Source: Alicyclobacillus sacchari (GTDB taxonomy: Bacteria; Bacillota; Bacilli; Alicyclobacillales; Alicyclobacillaceae). From it: a stretch of DNA of 64,000 bases. The stretch covers positions 124,001 through 188,000 of the forward strand of contig NZ_SORF01000004.1 of assembly GCF_004366795.1 (NCBI RefSeq), read 5' to 3'. The notes beneath the pieces were generated by a model. That model ran no database searches. It saw nothing but the letters and a program-made list of their open reading frames with translations, and had not been told where the DNA came from. Position 1 is the stretch's first letter. The number at the start of each line of letters is the position of its first letter. Below are positions 18,734 to 28,994 of this stretch, in pieces. The position numbers were made by a program, and so were the translations under genes.

Positions 18734-19858
18734 TTACAGTAAGATGACCAACCTTGCGGCATCGCCGCGGCTGAGTCGATCAAAACCCTCATTGATTTGA
18801 TGGAGCTTCATACGGTCTGTCAACAACTGATCCACCGGCAGCTTGCCTTGCTTAAAAAGCTCCAGGAACCGTGGTATGTCGCGAGCCGGAATGCAACTCC
18901 CCACGTAGGATCCCTTAATGGTGCGCTCTTCAGCGGTGAGCGTGACTTGCGGAAAGGCAAAAAGGTGACTCGGATCCGGAAGTCCTGTGGTCACCGTCGT
19001 ACCGCCCCGGCGAGTCACGGCGTACGCTGTCTGCATAGCAGGCACTGCCCCAGCCGTCTCAAATGCAAAGTCCACCCCACCATCCGTCGCAGCTTTGACA
19101 AGAGATACAACGTCGGGATCGCGCGCGTCGAAGATGTCGGTGGCCCCAAGCTTGGAAGCAAACTCCAATTTACTCGGATTGACATCGACTGCGACAACCC
19201 GTCGTGCCCCCGCGACAACCGCGCCTAGTAGCGCACTCAATCCAACGCCGCCGAGTCCAACCACGGCCACGCTGGAACCAACCGCAACGCGTGCCGTGTT
19301 GACGACGGCTCCCACCCCCGTCATGACTGCACATCCGAAAATAGCCACTTGTTCAAACGGTATATCCGGATCGACCTTTACAAGCGAATTGCGGGCGATC
19401 ACGGCGTATTCACTAAATCCGGAAACACCGAGATGATGGTGGATATCGCGATCTCCAAGATGTAGACGCCGTGCCCCGGACAGCAGCGTACCCGCTGCAT
19501 TCGCGGCTGCACCCGGTTCACATAAGGCCGGGCGTCCTTCCTGGCACGGAAGGCAGTGGCCACAACTTGGAACAAAAGCACACACGACATGATCTCCAGG
19601 AACCACATCGTGGACCCCTGGCCCTACCTCGACAATCTCACCAGCGGCCTCATGCCCAAGCGCCATCGGCAATGGACGCGGGCGAGAACCGTTGATTACG
19701 GACAGATCCGAATGGCATAGTCCGGCCGCGCGCACACGTACAAGCACTTCACCAGGGCCTGGGGCATCGAGATCGAGCGTTTCGATGCGCAGCGGCTGGC
19801 TTGTCGCATAAGGTGTCGGCAATCCCATCTCGTACAGTACAGCTGCATGCGTTTTCAC
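18734..19858 (-). CDS. Zinc-dependent alcohol dehydrogenase (class III-like MDR)
   Basis: Medium-chain dehydrogenase/reductase, 374 residues. The catalytic zinc site is visible in GLCHSDLSV and GHEAAGEIVEVG, the structural zinc cysteines in CGHCLPCQEGRPALC, and the NAD-binding Rossmann motif in VVGLGGVGLSALLG followed by AVDVNPSKLEFA. Overall it resembles the S-(hydroxymethyl)glutathione/AdhC-type and mycothiol-type enzymes. No cofactor-biosynthesis gene adjoins it, so the alcohol or aldehyde oxidised is unknown. Monocistronic by appearance. Confidence 0.9.
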   Translation of the reverse strand: MKTHAAVLYEMGLPTPYATSQPLRIETLDLDAPGPGEVLVRVRAAGLCHSDLSVINGSRPRPLPMALGHEAAGEIVEVGPGVHDVVPGDHVVCAFVPSCGHCLPCQEGRPALCEPGAAANAAGTLLSGARRLHLGDRDIHHHLGVSGFSEYAVIARNSLVKVDPDIPFEQVAIFGCAVMTGVGAVVNTARVAVGSSVAVVGLGGVGLSALLGAVVAGARRVVAVDVNPSKLEFASKLGATDIFDARDPDVVSLVKAATDGGVDFAFETAGAVPAMQTAYAVTRRGGTTVTTGLPDPSHLFAFPQVTLTAEERTIKGSYVGSCIPARDIPRFLELFKQGKLPVDQLLTDRMKLHQINEGFDRLSRGDAARLVILL

Positions 19859-19943
19859 TATACATGACCTCCATTGCGGCGCGGTCTCACGCCACCTGCT
19901 TTTGACGCACCCTTACGCTACCATCATGCACCTCTGCCTCATC

Positions 19944-19980
19944 AAAAAAAAGGCTACCCCGCGACATTGGGAGCAGCCTT
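19944..19980 (-). terminator. Terminator after ctaB
   Basis: Minus-strand hairpin (AAGGCTGCTCC against GGGGTAGCCTT) followed by eight U residues, 18 bases past the ctaB stop. Confidence 0.85.
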
Positions 19981-19998
19981 CGCACAAGCTTGTCTATT

Positions 19999-20925
19999 TT
20001 ACAAAATGGAGACCGATAGTACACATACGACACACAAGGCGGTCAAATAGATAAGTGAGAAGCGAAACACATGGTTTGCCCAATCGAGATCGCGTTCCGG
20101 TTTGATATACAAACCCTTTACCCCAAGGTACAAGAACCAGATTCCGAGTACGGCCATGACGACAAAATAAATCCAGCCTTCTGCACCGAGTGGTGTCATC
20201 ATCAGCGATACTGGAACCATAGCCGCGGTGTACAGTACAATCTGCCGCTTTGTTTCGCGAAACCCCCGAACGACCGGCAGCATCGGAATACCTGCAGCGC
20301 GATAGTCCTCTGTCTTCTTCATGGCCAACGGCAAAAAGTGCGGCGGCTGCCAGAGAAAGAACGTGAAGAACAAACACCAACCTGCCAAGGAGATCGATCC
20401 GCCGCTGCCTGCAGCCCAGCCAATCAGTGGAGGCATGGCGCCCGACACGCCGCCTAGCACCGTATTCAACGTGGTATGGCGCTTGAACCAAACGGTGTAA
20501 AGATACGAATACACAAAGAGTCCCACAAACGCACAAGCAGCCGATTGCCAATTGACGAATAAGAGCAGGATGGCGAGACCGACGATGCTCATCGACAAGC
20601 CAATGGCCAACGCGGCGCCTGGAGAGACCTTGCCTTGTGCCACGGCGCGATTCTTGGTGCGCATCATGTGTTGGTCGATGTCGCGATCGTAAAAGTTGTT
20701 TAGCGCGGCGCCGCCAGCGACGACGAGCGCGGTGCCCACAAGTGTTAAAAGCAACGGTGCGAGGCCTGGGTGGCCGCCGGATGCGACCCACATACCAGCG
20801 AATGTTGCCATCAAGTTCGCAATGGTGATGCCCCACTTCATAATGGAAATGTAATCGCGCAACGTCGCTTTCGCCGATTCCAGACCGTTTGACGGATCCT
20901 CGTACACGACCCCGTTGGCTTGCAT
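19999..20925 (-). CDS. ctaB: Protoheme IX farnesyltransferase (heme O synthase)
   Basis: UbiA-family membrane prenyltransferase that farnesylates heme b on the way to heme A for aa3 oxidases. It has the first Asp-rich motif NNFYDRDIDQHMMRT and a second conserved Asp-containing loop (FLWQPPHFLPLAMKKTEDY), and about nine membrane segments. 308 residues from the ATG at 20925, eight bases after AAGGAAG. It implies aerobic respiration. No ctaA or oxidase genes adjoin. Divergent from tagO. Confidence 0.94.
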   Translation of the reverse strand: MQANGVVYEDPSNGLESAKATLRDYISIMKWGITIANLMATFAGMWVASGGHPGLAPLLLTLVGTALVVAGGAALNNFYDRDIDQHMMRTKNRAVAQGKVSPGAALAIGLSMSIVGLAILLLFVNWQSAACAFVGLFVYSYLYTVWFKRHTTLNTVLGGVSGAMPPLIGWAAGSGGSISLAGWCLFFTFFLWQPPHFLPLAMKKTEDYRAAGIPMLPVVRGFRETKRQIVLYTAAMVPVSLMMTPLGAEGWIYFVVMAVLGIWFLYLGVKGLYIKPERDLDWANHVFRFSLIYLTALCVVCVLSVSIL

Positions 20926-21135
20926 CCACTTCACTTCCTTGTCGAAGCGGATCGAATGTCCGCCTAGTTCACACAACGATTATGTTTGCAGAGGTCGGGC
21001 AGAAATACAACGGCGATGGGCGAATTGTCATGCAACCGACATACTTCTAGCACAGACACACACTGACAGCAGTATAGCCGGATGGGCGATGGTTTAGTAT
21101 AATTGCCGTGAATGTCACTCGAAGGAGAGGACAGT

Positions 21136-22098
21136 ATGCCGCTTTGGCTTTCAGGCGTCACTGCGTTTCTCATCGCGTTTGCGTTGGCGCCACACATGCG
21201 AAAAGTTGCCATTCGGTTGAAATTTGTCGATTTGCCCAACGAGCGCAAGATTCACCGCGATCCGCTGCCACTGCTTGGCGGCGCCGCCCTTTTTGCCGGC
21301 GTTCTCGCCGCGTTCTTCTTAGGCTTCGCCTGGAAAGACTGGCTGCAAACACCTTACGTCGGCGTGGTCATCGGTGCGGCGATGCTATTTGGAATCGGCC
21401 TGTTGGACGACTATTTCAAAACCCGAGGCAAAGATTTTTCAGTCTCCATCCGATTCGTCATTCAGATTTTAGCCGCACTGCTGGTTCCACTGTTTGGCGG
21501 TGGCATTCAAGGTTTTACATCGCCGTTTGGCGGACACCATTTTGTCGGCATCCCCACTGTGCTGTCGGTATTGTTGACGGTGCTGTGGATTGTCGGTGTG
21601 ACCAATGTGTTCAACTTTCTCGACGGCGTCGATGGACTTGCCGCAGGCATTGCGGCGATTTCGGCGACGACGCTGTTTTTCATCGCGCTCATCAAGGGCG
21701 ATCACGCATCGGCTTGGTTTGCGATCGCGGTGGCAGGTGCAGCGGTCGGCTTCTTGCGCCATAACTTCTACCCTGCACGAATCATCATGGGTGACGCCGG
21801 ATCGACCGTGCTCGGATACCTGCTCGCAGCCATTGCATCGGTTGGCGCGTTTAAGTCGGCGACCGTCATTTCTATCGGCGTGCCGATTCTCGCGCTCGGC
21901 GTTCCCATCTTCGATGCTGTGCGCGTCGTATTGGTTCGGGCACGCGCTGGCAAGCCTGTATACAAGCCGGATCAAAATCACGTGCACCACTGGCTTCTCC
22001 GATCAGGTCTCTCACAGGTGCAGACGGTCACCGTCGTCTACCTCATCAGCGCGTGTTTTTCGCTGGCGTCGATGATTGTTCTGCTGCTCAACCGGTGA
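21136..22098 (+). CDS. tagO: Undecaprenyl-phosphate GlcNAc-1-phosphate transferase (TagO/WecA family)
   Basis: Membrane enzyme that starts wall teichoic acid or other wall glycan synthesis by moving GlcNAc-1-P to undecaprenyl phosphate. Motifs of the MraY/WecA family are seen: KFVDLPNERKIHRDPLPLLGG, GLLDDYFKTRGK with the Mg-binding Asp pair, NVFNFLDGVDGLAAG, MGDAGSTVLGY, and DQNHVHHWLLRSG with the HHxL histidines. 320 residues, about ten membrane segments. The ATG at 21136 follows AAGGAGAGG and is preferred to one eight codons upstream. Confidence 0.93.
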   Translation: MPLWLSGVTAFLIAFALAPHMRKVAIRLKFVDLPNERKIHRDPLPLLGGAALFAGVLAAFFLGFAWKDWLQTPYVGVVIGAAMLFGIGLLDDYFKTRGKDFSVSIRFVIQILAALLVPLFGGGIQGFTSPFGGHHFVGIPTVLSVLLTVLWIVGVTNVFNFLDGVDGLAAGIAAISATTLFFIALIKGDHASAWFAIAVAGAAVGFLRHNFYPARIIMGDAGSTVLGYLLAAIASVGAFKSATVISIGVPILALGVPIFDAVRVVLVRARAGKPVYKPDQNHVHHWLLRSGLSQVQTVTVVYLISACFSLASMIVLLLNR

Positions 22099-22123
22099 AG
22101 ACGAACCAATGTAGAATGTCAAT

Positions 22124-22244
22124 GAAGGTTACTGCCAAAGATATTTGAAGATCCCTTGGCAGCCTTCACAGGAGGCCTTTTTCCCGGCGCTCTGCTGGAC
22201 AGGCACTGGACCTGCCAGCGCAATCGGGGAAAAGGCCTTTTTCG
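22124..22244 (+). terminator. Two nested stem-loops with a U-run between tagO and the RNA methyltransferase gene
   Basis: First stem 22124-22167: GAAGG and CTGCCAA pair with TTGGCAG and CCTTC around a three-base bulge. Second stem 22171-22240: AGGCCTTTTTCCC pairs with the segment ending in AAAAGGCCT and encloses a further stem (GCTGG and CAGG against CCTG and CCAGC). TTTTTCG follows. It can end tagO transcripts or act as a structured leader for the next gene. Confidence 0.55.
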
Positions 22245-22296
22245 TGCGCTTCATGCATGCCTCGATTTGACATAGGGATAGGGAGTCGATTGGCGG

Positions 22297-23448
22297 ATGG
22301 AATTTGAACTCGTCGCAACCTGCGCATTTGGACTGGAGGCCTTAACGGCACGCGAACTTCAAAACTTGGGATACGAAACGCGAAGTGAAAACGGCCTAAT
22401 TCGCTTTCGCGGTGACGCGATGGCCGTGGCGCGGGCCAATCTCTGGCTGCGTACGGCCGAACGCGTGTTTATCGAGCTTGCATCGTTTCAGGCAGACACC
22501 TTTGAAGATCTGTACCAGGGCACCCGCGCCATCGATTGGCCTGAGTTACTCCCGGTTGACGCCAACATACCTGTCGTCGGGCGATCCGTCAAAAGCGCAT
22601 TACACAGCGTGCCCGCGTGTCAAAGTATCGTCAAACGGGCTATCGTGGACAGCTTGCAGAACAAGTACGGGCAGGCAACCTTACCCGAAACGGGCGTGCC
22701 GGTCCGGGTCGAAGTCTCGCTACTCAAGGACGTGGCAACGATCCGCCTCGACACCAGTGGCAGCGGCCTGCATCGGCGGGGCTACAGACTGCTCAACGCG
22801 ATCGCGCCGCTGCGCGAAACACTGGCGGCCGCAATGGTTCTCCTGAGCCGCTGGGATGCACATCGCCCGTTTCGCGATCCGCTGTGCGGATCGGGTACGA
22901 TTGCCATCGAGGCAGCGCTGTACGGGCGGCGGATTGCGCCAGGGCTGTTGCGTTCATTTGATGCCGAAGATTGGACGTTCGTCGGCGAAGAGGTCTTCGC
23001 GAAAGCCCGCGCCGAGGCAGAGGCTGCCCGCCGCAACGTCGATCTCGATATCGTCGCATCCGACAACGACCCCGAAGTCCTTGAACTGTGCCGACGCCAT
23101 CTTCGTTATGCAGAAGTGGACGACGTCGTCCGCGTCGAGCAAGCAGATGCCCGGCGCTTCAAGGTCGATCGCGATTACGGCGTGATCGTCAGCAATCCTC
23201 CCTATGGTGAGCGGCTCATGGAGGTGCAGGAGGCCGAATCGCTCTATCGCGATCTCGGTAAAGCATTTCGCAAGCTGGACACCTGGTCGATCTTTTTGCT
23301 GACATCGCATCCGCAATTTGAACGGTTGTACGGCAAGCAGGCGGACAAACGGCGCAAACTGTATAACGGGCGGATCGAGACACACCTGTATCAATACTTT
23401 GGCCCATTGCCGCCGCGCCATATGGAATATCATGCCTTGCAGCAGTGA
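22297..23448 (+). CDS. THUMP-domain class I RNA guanine-N2 methyltransferase, RlmL/YpsC-like
   Basis: Probable 23S rRNA m2G methyltransferase, 383 residues. An N-terminal ferredoxin-like and THUMP region (1-160) is followed by a Rossmann methyltransferase domain with DPLCGSGTIAIEAAL as SAM motif I, DNDPEVLELCRRH, and the catalytic SNPPYGERL. The pattern and length match Bacillus YpsC rather than the longer E. coli RlmKL fusion. The start is an ATG after GGCGG. In B. subtilis ypsC follows the RNase P RNA gene; here the upstream space is too short for that RNA and shows no such sequence. Confidence 0.9.
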   Translation: MEFELVATCAFGLEALTARELQNLGYETRSENGLIRFRGDAMAVARANLWLRTAERVFIELASFQADTFEDLYQGTRAIDWPELLPVDANIPVVGRSVKSALHSVPACQSIVKRAIVDSLQNKYGQATLPETGVPVRVEVSLLKDVATIRLDTSGSGLHRRGYRLLNAIAPLRETLAAAMVLLSRWDAHRPFRDPLCGSGTIAIEAALYGRRIAPGLLRSFDAEDWTFVGEEVFAKARAEAEAARRNVDLDIVASDNDPEVLELCRRHLRYAEVDDVVRVEQADARRFKVDRDYGVIVSNPPYGERLMEVQEAESLYRDLGKAFRKLDTWSIFLLTSHPQFERLYGKQADKRRKLYNGRIETHLYQYFGPLPPRHMEYHALQQ

Positions 23449-23486
23449 CCGAAGCCGTAACGTTTCCACGACTGGTTCCCACTGTC

Positions 23487-23515
23487 TTGCATGACATTCC
23501 AATTGGTAGTAGAGT
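23487..23515 (+). promoter_or_regulatory. Possible acnA promoter
   Basis: TTGCAT and TAGAGT separated by 17 bases, about 150 bases upstream of acnA. An inverted repeat (GTTCG, seven bases, CGAAC) follows at about 23523-23540 and could be a regulator site. Weak but best candidate in the gap. Confidence 0.35.
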
Positions 23516-23668
23516 GACAGAAGGTTCGTCTCATGCGAACGCTTGCAGCGATCCGACCTTGCCGGAATGATCTCGATATCCCTATCGGCAATTTGGATGA
23601 AGGTTCGACATCTGCACGCGCGCGCCGCACAATGGAGACAGAAGCAAGGTTGAAAAGGAGTGAGTCAA

Positions 23669-26389
23669 ATGGGAGCGAAGAATCTTTTCGATTCGAAGCA
23701 AACCCTGCAGGTCGGCGGAAAGTCGTACACCTATTACCGCCTGGGCGCACTTGCGGACCAGGGCGTTGCAGATATTTCCCGCCTACCTATCTCTATTAAA
23801 ATTTTGCTAGAAGCCGTACTGCGTCAATACGACGGCCGCGTGATCACGGAAGATCACGTTCGCCAGTTGGCCAATTGGAACGCCGAAAGCCCTGAGAAAA
23901 CAGACGTTCCATTTAAACCTGCGCGCATTTTGTTGCAGGACTTCACCGGTGTCCCTGTCGTCGTCGACCTCGCTGCCCTGCGTTCTGCTATGCATCGGCT
24001 CGGCGGCAATCCGGACCGTATCAATCCGTTGATCCCGGTCGATCTCGTGATCGACCACTCGGTGCAAGTCGATGCATTCGGCTCGCGCGAAGCTCTCGAA
24101 TTCAACATCAGCCGCGAGTTTGAGCGCAACGAAGAGCGCTACAAATTCCTTCGTTGGGCGCAAAAGGCGTTTGACAACTTCCGCGCCGTCCCGCCGGGAA
24201 TGGGCATTGTGCACCAGGTCAACCTCGAATACCTGGCCCGCGTCGTACAGGAGCGTACGGTCGACGGCGAGCAAGTTGTCTTCCCAGACAGCTTGGTTGG
24301 CACCGATTCGCACACGACGATGATCAACGGCATTGGCGTGCTTGGCTGGGGTGTTGGTGGCATCGAAGCGGAAGCTTGCATGCTCGGCCAGCCGCTGTAT
24401 CTGTTGCAGCCGGAAGTCATCGGCTTCAAGCTCACCGGTAAGTTGCCAGAAGGCGCAACAGCGACCGATCTCGCCCTCACAGTCGTCAACATGCTGCGCA
24501 AGAAGGGCGTCGTCGGTAAATTCGTCGAGTTCTACGGAGCTGGACTGTCGAATATCAGCTTGGCGGATCGCGCGACCATTGCCAACATGGGCCCAGAATA
24601 CGGCGCGACGATGGGCTTCTTCCCCATTGATCAGGAAACGCTCGAGTATATGCGCAGCACAGGCCGCGACGAGTCCCTCATCGCCCTTGTCGAGGCATAC
24701 GCCAAGGCGCAAGGCATGTTCCGCACGGACGATATGGTGGACCCCGTTTTCACGGATACCCTGCAGCTCGACTTGGGCGACGTTCAGCCTTCTTTGGCAG
24801 GTCCGAAGCGTCCGCAGGATAAAATCCTCTTGGCCGACATGAAGAAAACATTCGAAAACGGTCTGGTTAAGCCCGTGACTGAGGGCGGCTTTGGTGTTGC
24901 CGACGCGATCGATAAGACCGCCACGGTTCAGTATGAAGACGGCGCCAGCGCAGAATTGCACCAAGGCGCACTCGTCATTGCAGCCATCACCAGCTGTACC
25001 AACACCTCGAACCCATCTGTCATGATTGGCGCTGGCTTGGTCGCTAAGAAGGCCGCAGAGAAAGGCTTGACGACCCCTCGCTATGTCAAGACGTCGCTCG
25101 CACCTGGTTCACGCGTCGTCACGGACTATCTTGAGAAGGCCGGATTGCTCAAACCGCTTGCTGAACTCGGGTTTGATGTCGTCGGTTATGGATGCACGAC
25201 CTGTATCGGAAACAGCGGTCCGCTGCCCGATGAAGTCAGTAAGGCAATTCAGGAGAACGACTTGCTGGTCTCGGCCGTGCTTTCGGGCAACCGCAACTTT
25301 GAAGGGCGCATTCACTCGTTGGTGCGTGCGAACTACTTGGCCTCGCCGCCGTTGGTTGTCGCATATGCGCTCGCTGGTACAGTCGATATCGACTTGACCA
25401 AAGAGCCGCTTGGCAAGGACAAAGATGGCAACGATGTATATCTGAAGGACATCTGGCCGACCAACGAAGAGGTACAGGAGACCATTCGCAAGGTCATCAG
25501 CCCCGAGCTGTTCCGCAAGGAATACGAGAGTGTATTCACGAACAATGATCGCTGGAATGCTTTGGACACACCGGACGGAGACCTCTATGTGTGGGATGAG
25601 CAATCGACCTACATCCAAGAACCGCCGTTCTTTGTCGGGCTCACGCCGGATGTTCCAGACATCGAAGAGATTCGCGGAGCGCGTGTACTCGCCTACCTTG
25701 GCGATTCGGTCACAACCGACCACATCTCGCCGGCTGGCAGCATCGCGCAAAGCAGCCCTGCTGGACAATATCTGAAGAGTCACGGCGTCGAGCCGTACGA
25801 CTTCAACTCGTATGGGTCTCGCCGCGGCAACCATGAGGTTATGATGCGGGGTACGTTTGCCAACATCCGTATCCGCAACCGTGTGGCACCGGGCACGGAA
25901 GGCGGTTATACGACGTACTTCCCAACCAACGAAGTGATGCCGATTTACGATGCCGCCATGCAGTATCAGCAGAATGGCCAGTCGCTCGTCGTGATCGCAG
26001 GCAAAGAGTACGGTACGGGTTCGTCTCGTGACTGGGCGGCAAAAGGTACGTATCTGCTTGGCGTACGCGCCGTGATCGCGGAGAGCTTTGAACGTATTCA
26101 CCGCAGTAACTTGGTCGGCATGGGTGTTCTGCCGCTCGAGTTCCAAGCCGGTGAGAGCGCGGAGAGCCTAGGTCTAACGGGCCGCGAAACGTTTAGCATC
26201 CTTGGTCTCAGCAACGACCTGCAACCACGTTCGACGGTCGACGTCAAAGTAGAGCGCGAAGACGGTTCTTCCTTCACATTTAAGGCGAACGTCCGTCTCG
26301 ACAGCGATATCGAAGTCGAATACTACCGCAACGGCGGTATTTTGCAGACGGTTCTGCGCAACTTCGTTCGCGAAGAACAACAGGCGTAA
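23669..26389 (+). CDS. acnA: Aconitate hydratase
   Basis: TCA-cycle enzyme (citrate to isocitrate) of the AcnA/IRP type, about 906 residues. The three 4Fe-4S cysteines are seen in TSCTNTSNP (about residue 442) and [10 protein letters not shown] (about 508 and 511). Other family blocks are [47 protein letters not shown] and the swivel-domain [16 protein letters not shown]. The ATG at 23669 lies eight bases after AAGGAG; a GTG three codons upstream overlaps the ribosome site. AcnA proteins of this type can bind mRNA when iron is short (family knowledge). Confidence 0.97.
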   Translation: MGAKNLFDSKQTLQVGGKSYTYYRLGALADQGVADISRLPISIKILLEAVLRQYDGRVITEDHVRQLANWNAESPEKTDVPFKPARILLQDFTGVPVVVDLAALRSAMHRLGGNPDRINPLIPVDLVIDHSVQVDAFGSREALEFNISREFERNEERYKFLRWAQKAFDNFRAVPPGMGIVHQVNLEYLARVVQERTVDGEQVVFPDSLVGTDSHTTMINGIGVLGWGVGGIEAEACMLGQPLYLLQPEVIGFKLTGKLPEGATATDLALTVVNMLRKKGVVGKFVEFYGAGLSNISLADRATIANMGPEYGATMGFFPIDQETLEYMRSTGRDESLIALVEAYAKAQGMFRTDDMVDPVFTDTLQLDLGDVQPSLAGPKRPQDKILLADMKKTFENGLVKPVTEGGFGVADAIDKTATVQYEDGASAELHQGALVIAAITSCTNTSNPSVMIGAGLVAKKAAEKGLTTPRYVKTSLAPGSRVVTDYLEKAGLLKPLAELGFDVVGYGCTTCIGNSGPLPDEVSKAIQENDLLVSAVLSGNRNFEGRIHSLVRANYLASPPLVVAYALAGTVDIDLTKEPLGKDKDGNDVYLKDIWPTNEEVQETIRKVISPELFRKEYESVFTNNDRWNALDTPDGDLYVWDEQSTYIQEPPFFVGLTPDVPDIEEIRGARVLAYLGDSVTTDHISPAGSIAQSSPAGQYLKSHGVEPYDFNSYGSRRGNHEVMMRGTFANIRIRNRVAPGTEGGYTTYFPTNEVMPIYDAAMQYQQNGQSLVVIAGKEYGTGSSRDWAAKGTYLLGVRAVIAESFERIHRSNLVGMGVLPLEFQAGESAESLGLTGRETFSILGLSNDLQPRSTVDVKVEREDGSSFTFKANVRLDSDIEVEYYRNGGILQTVLRNFVREEQQA

Positions 26390-26414
26390 AACCATACGTA
26401 CTACGTATAACCAG

Positions 26415-26442
26415 ACGGGGGACCCATACAAGGGTCCCCCGT
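26415..26442. terminator. Bidirectional terminator between acnA and the alpha-glucosidase gene
   Basis: Twelve-pair stem ACGGGGGACCC with loop ATACA, between two convergent genes and followed by moderately U-rich sequence on both sides. Confidence 0.75.
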
Positions 26443-26462
26443 TGATATATTGCATGAACAGC

Positions 26463-28109
26463 TTAACTCTGCACGTCACACAAAGCATACACGCGGGCCT
26501 CATATGGCCGCAAGCATGTGTCGGACAGCCCGTCGCGTGCAACGTCCGAATAGTTTGCGATGATGAGCCGAGCTGTTTGTCCCGCGAATAACTCCGGCAC
26601 GTGAAACGATGTCCGCGTCTGCGCATGATTCAGGATGATGAGCCACACTTCATCCTCCCATTTCCTCGTATATACGTAAAGCGCTTCGTCCCCATCGGAC
26701 AAGTCCACATAATCGCCGTAAATCATGATTGGATTTTGGCGTCTCAGTGAGATTAACTTCTGATAATAAGCAAAAATGGAATCCGGTCGTTCTCGATCGC
26801 GTTTCGTATTGATTTCCACGTAATTCGGATTGACCTTAATCCATGGCTCGCCTTTCGTAAAACCTGCATTCGGCGAATCGTCCCATTGCATGGGCGTGCG
26901 CGAGTTATCGCGTGCAAGCGGTGCAAGCTCAGCGAGAACTGCCTCTGGGCTACGCCCTTTTTTCACTTCCTCGCCGTATCGATTCATCAGCGCGATGTCC
27001 CGATAATCCTCGATGGACGGAAAGTGGACACCCGTCATCCCGATTTCTTCGCCTTGATACACATACGGAATGCCCGGTAAGGTGTGGATCATGGTTGCCA
27101 ACAACTTGGCGGATTCCACTCGGTATTCGTCATCATCACCATATCGTGTAACCTGGCGTGTATGATCATGATTGTTTAAAAATTGAGAGTTCCAACCCCG
27201 CCCGTAAAACACCTCATGCCAGCGTTTTTGAATGGACTTGAAGCGCAGCATGTCCCACCCTGGCATCTCGTCACAGACTTGAAAATGGAACAACGTATGC
27301 AGTTCGCCCCGATCCTGCCCGACGTACTTCAGCCCCTCCTCAGGCGTGACGAACGGGATTTCACCCACCGTCATGACGTCATAATGCTTCAGAACGCGAT
27401 CATGCATCTCCCGCAAATATTCGTGGATACCCGGATTGTTGGCGAGATAACTGATATCGGACGGGTTGTCTGCATCTGAGAACAGCGCAGGTTTGGCAAG
27501 AAGATTAATGGCATCCATCCGAAAACCGTCAATCCCTTTGTCTAACCAAAACTTCATCATGTCATATATCGCGTTGCGCACGTCCGTGTTTGCCCAGTTT
27601 AAATCGGGTTGCTCTGTTGCAAACGAGTGAAAATAATATTGACCGGTCACTTCGTCCCATTCCCAGGCCGATGGGGTAAAGTATGAACGCCAGTTATTTG
27701 GAGGCGCTCCATCCTTCCCATCGCGCCAAATATACCAGTCGCGCTTGGGATTGTGGCGCGAAGAACGGGACTCCAGAAACCACGGGTGAAGATTGGATGT
27801 ATGATTGACGACCAAATCCATGATGAGCTTCATCCCGCGAGAGTGAACTTCATGAAGCAGCCTTTCCCATTGTTCCATGCTCCCTGCCTTTGGCATGATT
27901 TTGTAGTAATCGGATATGTCGTATCCATTATCACGATCCGGCGAATCATACACTGGGTTTAGCCAGATGACACCAACGCCAAGATCGGCCAAATAATCGA
28001 GTTTTTCGATCACGCCGCCCAAATCTCCAATGCCGTCGCCGTTCGTGTCCTTGAAACTGCGCCAATAGACCTGATATACAACGACTTCTTTCCACCATTC
28101 ACGTTTCAT
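26463..28109 (-). CDS. GH13 alpha-glucosidase / oligo-1,6-glucosidase
   Basis: Cytoplasmic enzyme that releases glucose from short alpha-glucans. The 548-residue protein has the GH13 motifs: region I MDLVVNHTS, region II GFRMDAINLL with nucleophile Asp199, region III TVGEIP with acid Glu250, and region IV NNHDHTR with Asp315. The start WWKEVVVYQVYWRSFKDTN is typical of oligo-1,6-glucosidase and trehalose-6-phosphate hydrolase relatives (GH13_29/31). No phosphotransferase genes are near, which favours alpha-glucosidase. Last gene of the alpha-glucan operon, 46 bases after malG. Linkage preference (1,4 or 1,6) cannot be decided here. Confidence 0.92.
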   Translation of the reverse strand: MKREWWKEVVVYQVYWRSFKDTNGDGIGDLGGVIEKLDYLADLGVGVIWLNPVYDSPDRDNGYDISDYYKIMPKAGSMEQWERLLHEVHSRGMKLIMDLVVNHTSNLHPWFLESRSSRHNPKRDWYIWRDGKDGAPPNNWRSYFTPSAWEWDEVTGQYYFHSFATEQPDLNWANTDVRNAIYDMMKFWLDKGIDGFRMDAINLLAKPALFSDADNPSDISYLANNPGIHEYLREMHDRVLKHYDVMTVGEIPFVTPEEGLKYVGQDRGELHTLFHFQVCDEMPGWDMLRFKSIQKRWHEVFYGRGWNSQFLNNHDHTRQVTRYGDDDEYRVESAKLLATMIHTLPGIPYVYQGEEIGMTGVHFPSIEDYRDIALMNRYGEEVKKGRSPEAVLAELAPLARDNSRTPMQWDDSPNAGFTKGEPWIKVNPNYVEINTKRDRERPDSIFAYYQKLISLRRQNPIMIYGDYVDLSDGDEALYVYTRKWEDEVWLIILNHAQTRTSFHVPELFAGQTARLIIANYSDVARDGLSDTCLRPYEARVYALCDVQS

Positions 28110-28155
28110 GCTGTCCTCCGAGTATGCCGTTTCGTCATGTGCGATCGAGACAGGC

Positions 28156-28992
28156 TCATCCCTTCAACCCAGCGCTCGCGACCCCTTGAACGAACTGCCG
28201 CTGGAAGATGACAAAGATGATCATCATGGGCACTGTAAGCAATAGCATCCCCGCCATCACACTGTTCCAGTACGCGTTATACTGCCCATAGAACGAATTT
28301 AATCCTACCGGAAGTGTATACATGGAAGTCGTTTGTCCAATCAGCAAAGGCCACAAAAATGAGTTCCAGTTGCCCTGGAATGTCAAGATGGTTTGGGCCG
28401 CTAATAGTGGTTTTGACAAAGGCAGCATGATGCGAAAGAACATCCCCCAGTGACCTACGCCGTCGATCCGTGCAGCTTCTTCCAATTCCTTAGGTATTCC
28501 GAGGAAAAATTGACGCGAGAGAAATACCATTGTTGAACTGAGTAGAAACGGAATGGTCAATCCAGCATAGGAGTTGATCCACCCCAAGTTCACCAGGATG
28601 ATGTAGATGGGAACGAGTACAACTTGGCCGGGAATCATCATAATCCCAAGAAACAGGTAAAACAGAAAACCACGTAATGGAAACTTCAACCGCGCAAAGG
28701 CGTATCCGGCAAAGGTGTTGACCACGAGATTGCCCACCGTCACGATGACCGCGACAACCAGGCTGTTCACGAACCATCTTGCAAACGGAAAGTCGTGCAG
28801 GATCGAAGCATAGCTCGATACGGTAAGGGTATGCCACGGGACAAGCAACTGAAATACTTCCGAGGTTGGTTTGAGAGATGTATACAGGGACCAGATAAAC
28901 GGCAATAGGGAAACTAGCGCATAGGCAGTGGCCACCACGTACAGTCCAATACGCGCCCGTCTCCACTTTGTACCGCGCTCATGGATGGCCAT
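28156..28992 (-). CDS. Sugar ABC transporter permease, MalG/LacG type
   Basis: Membrane subunit of a CUT1-family importer; 278 residues with six predicted membrane segments. The EAA loop, which docks the ATPase, is at LEEAARIDGVGHWGMFFRIMLPLSKP. It starts two bases after malF ends, with GGAGG upstream of the ATG. Position between the binding protein, malF and an alpha-glucosidase suggests malto- or isomalto-oligosaccharides as cargo. Confidence 0.92.
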   Translation of the reverse strand: MAIHERGTKWRRARIGLYVVATAYALVSLLPFIWSLYTSLKPTSEVFQLLVPWHTLTVSSYASILHDFPFARWFVNSLVVAVIVTVGNLVVNTFAGYAFARLKFPLRGFLFYLFLGIMMIPGQVVLVPIYIILVNLGWINSYAGLTIPFLLSSTMVFLSRQFFLGIPKELEEAARIDGVGHWGMFFRIMLPLSKPLLAAQTILTFQGNWNSFLWPLLIGQTTSMYTLPVGLNSFYGQYNAYWNSVMAGMLLLTVPMMIIFVIFQRQFVQGVASAGLKG

Positions 28993-28994
28993 CG

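Noticed and set aside
19994-20929. 311-codon frame on the same strand as ctaB
   Set aside because: Translation is Arg/His-rich and without membrane segments, while the ctaB frame shows all UbiA motifs.
22099-22296. RNase P RNA before the ypsC-like gene, by analogy with B. subtilis
   Set aside because: The space is about 200 bases and contains none of the conserved RNase P RNA core sequences.
23807-24964. 385-codon open frame antisense to acnA
   Set aside because: It mirrors the codon pattern of acnA, has no ribosome site and no family feature; such antisense frames are common in GC-rich genes.
25109-26146. 345-codon open frame antisense to acnA
   Set aside because: Same reason: shadow of the aconitase gene.
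26183-26196. Another GAAACGTTT-like site inside acnA
   Set aside because: Only nine bases agree and symmetry is lost; not counted as an operator copy.
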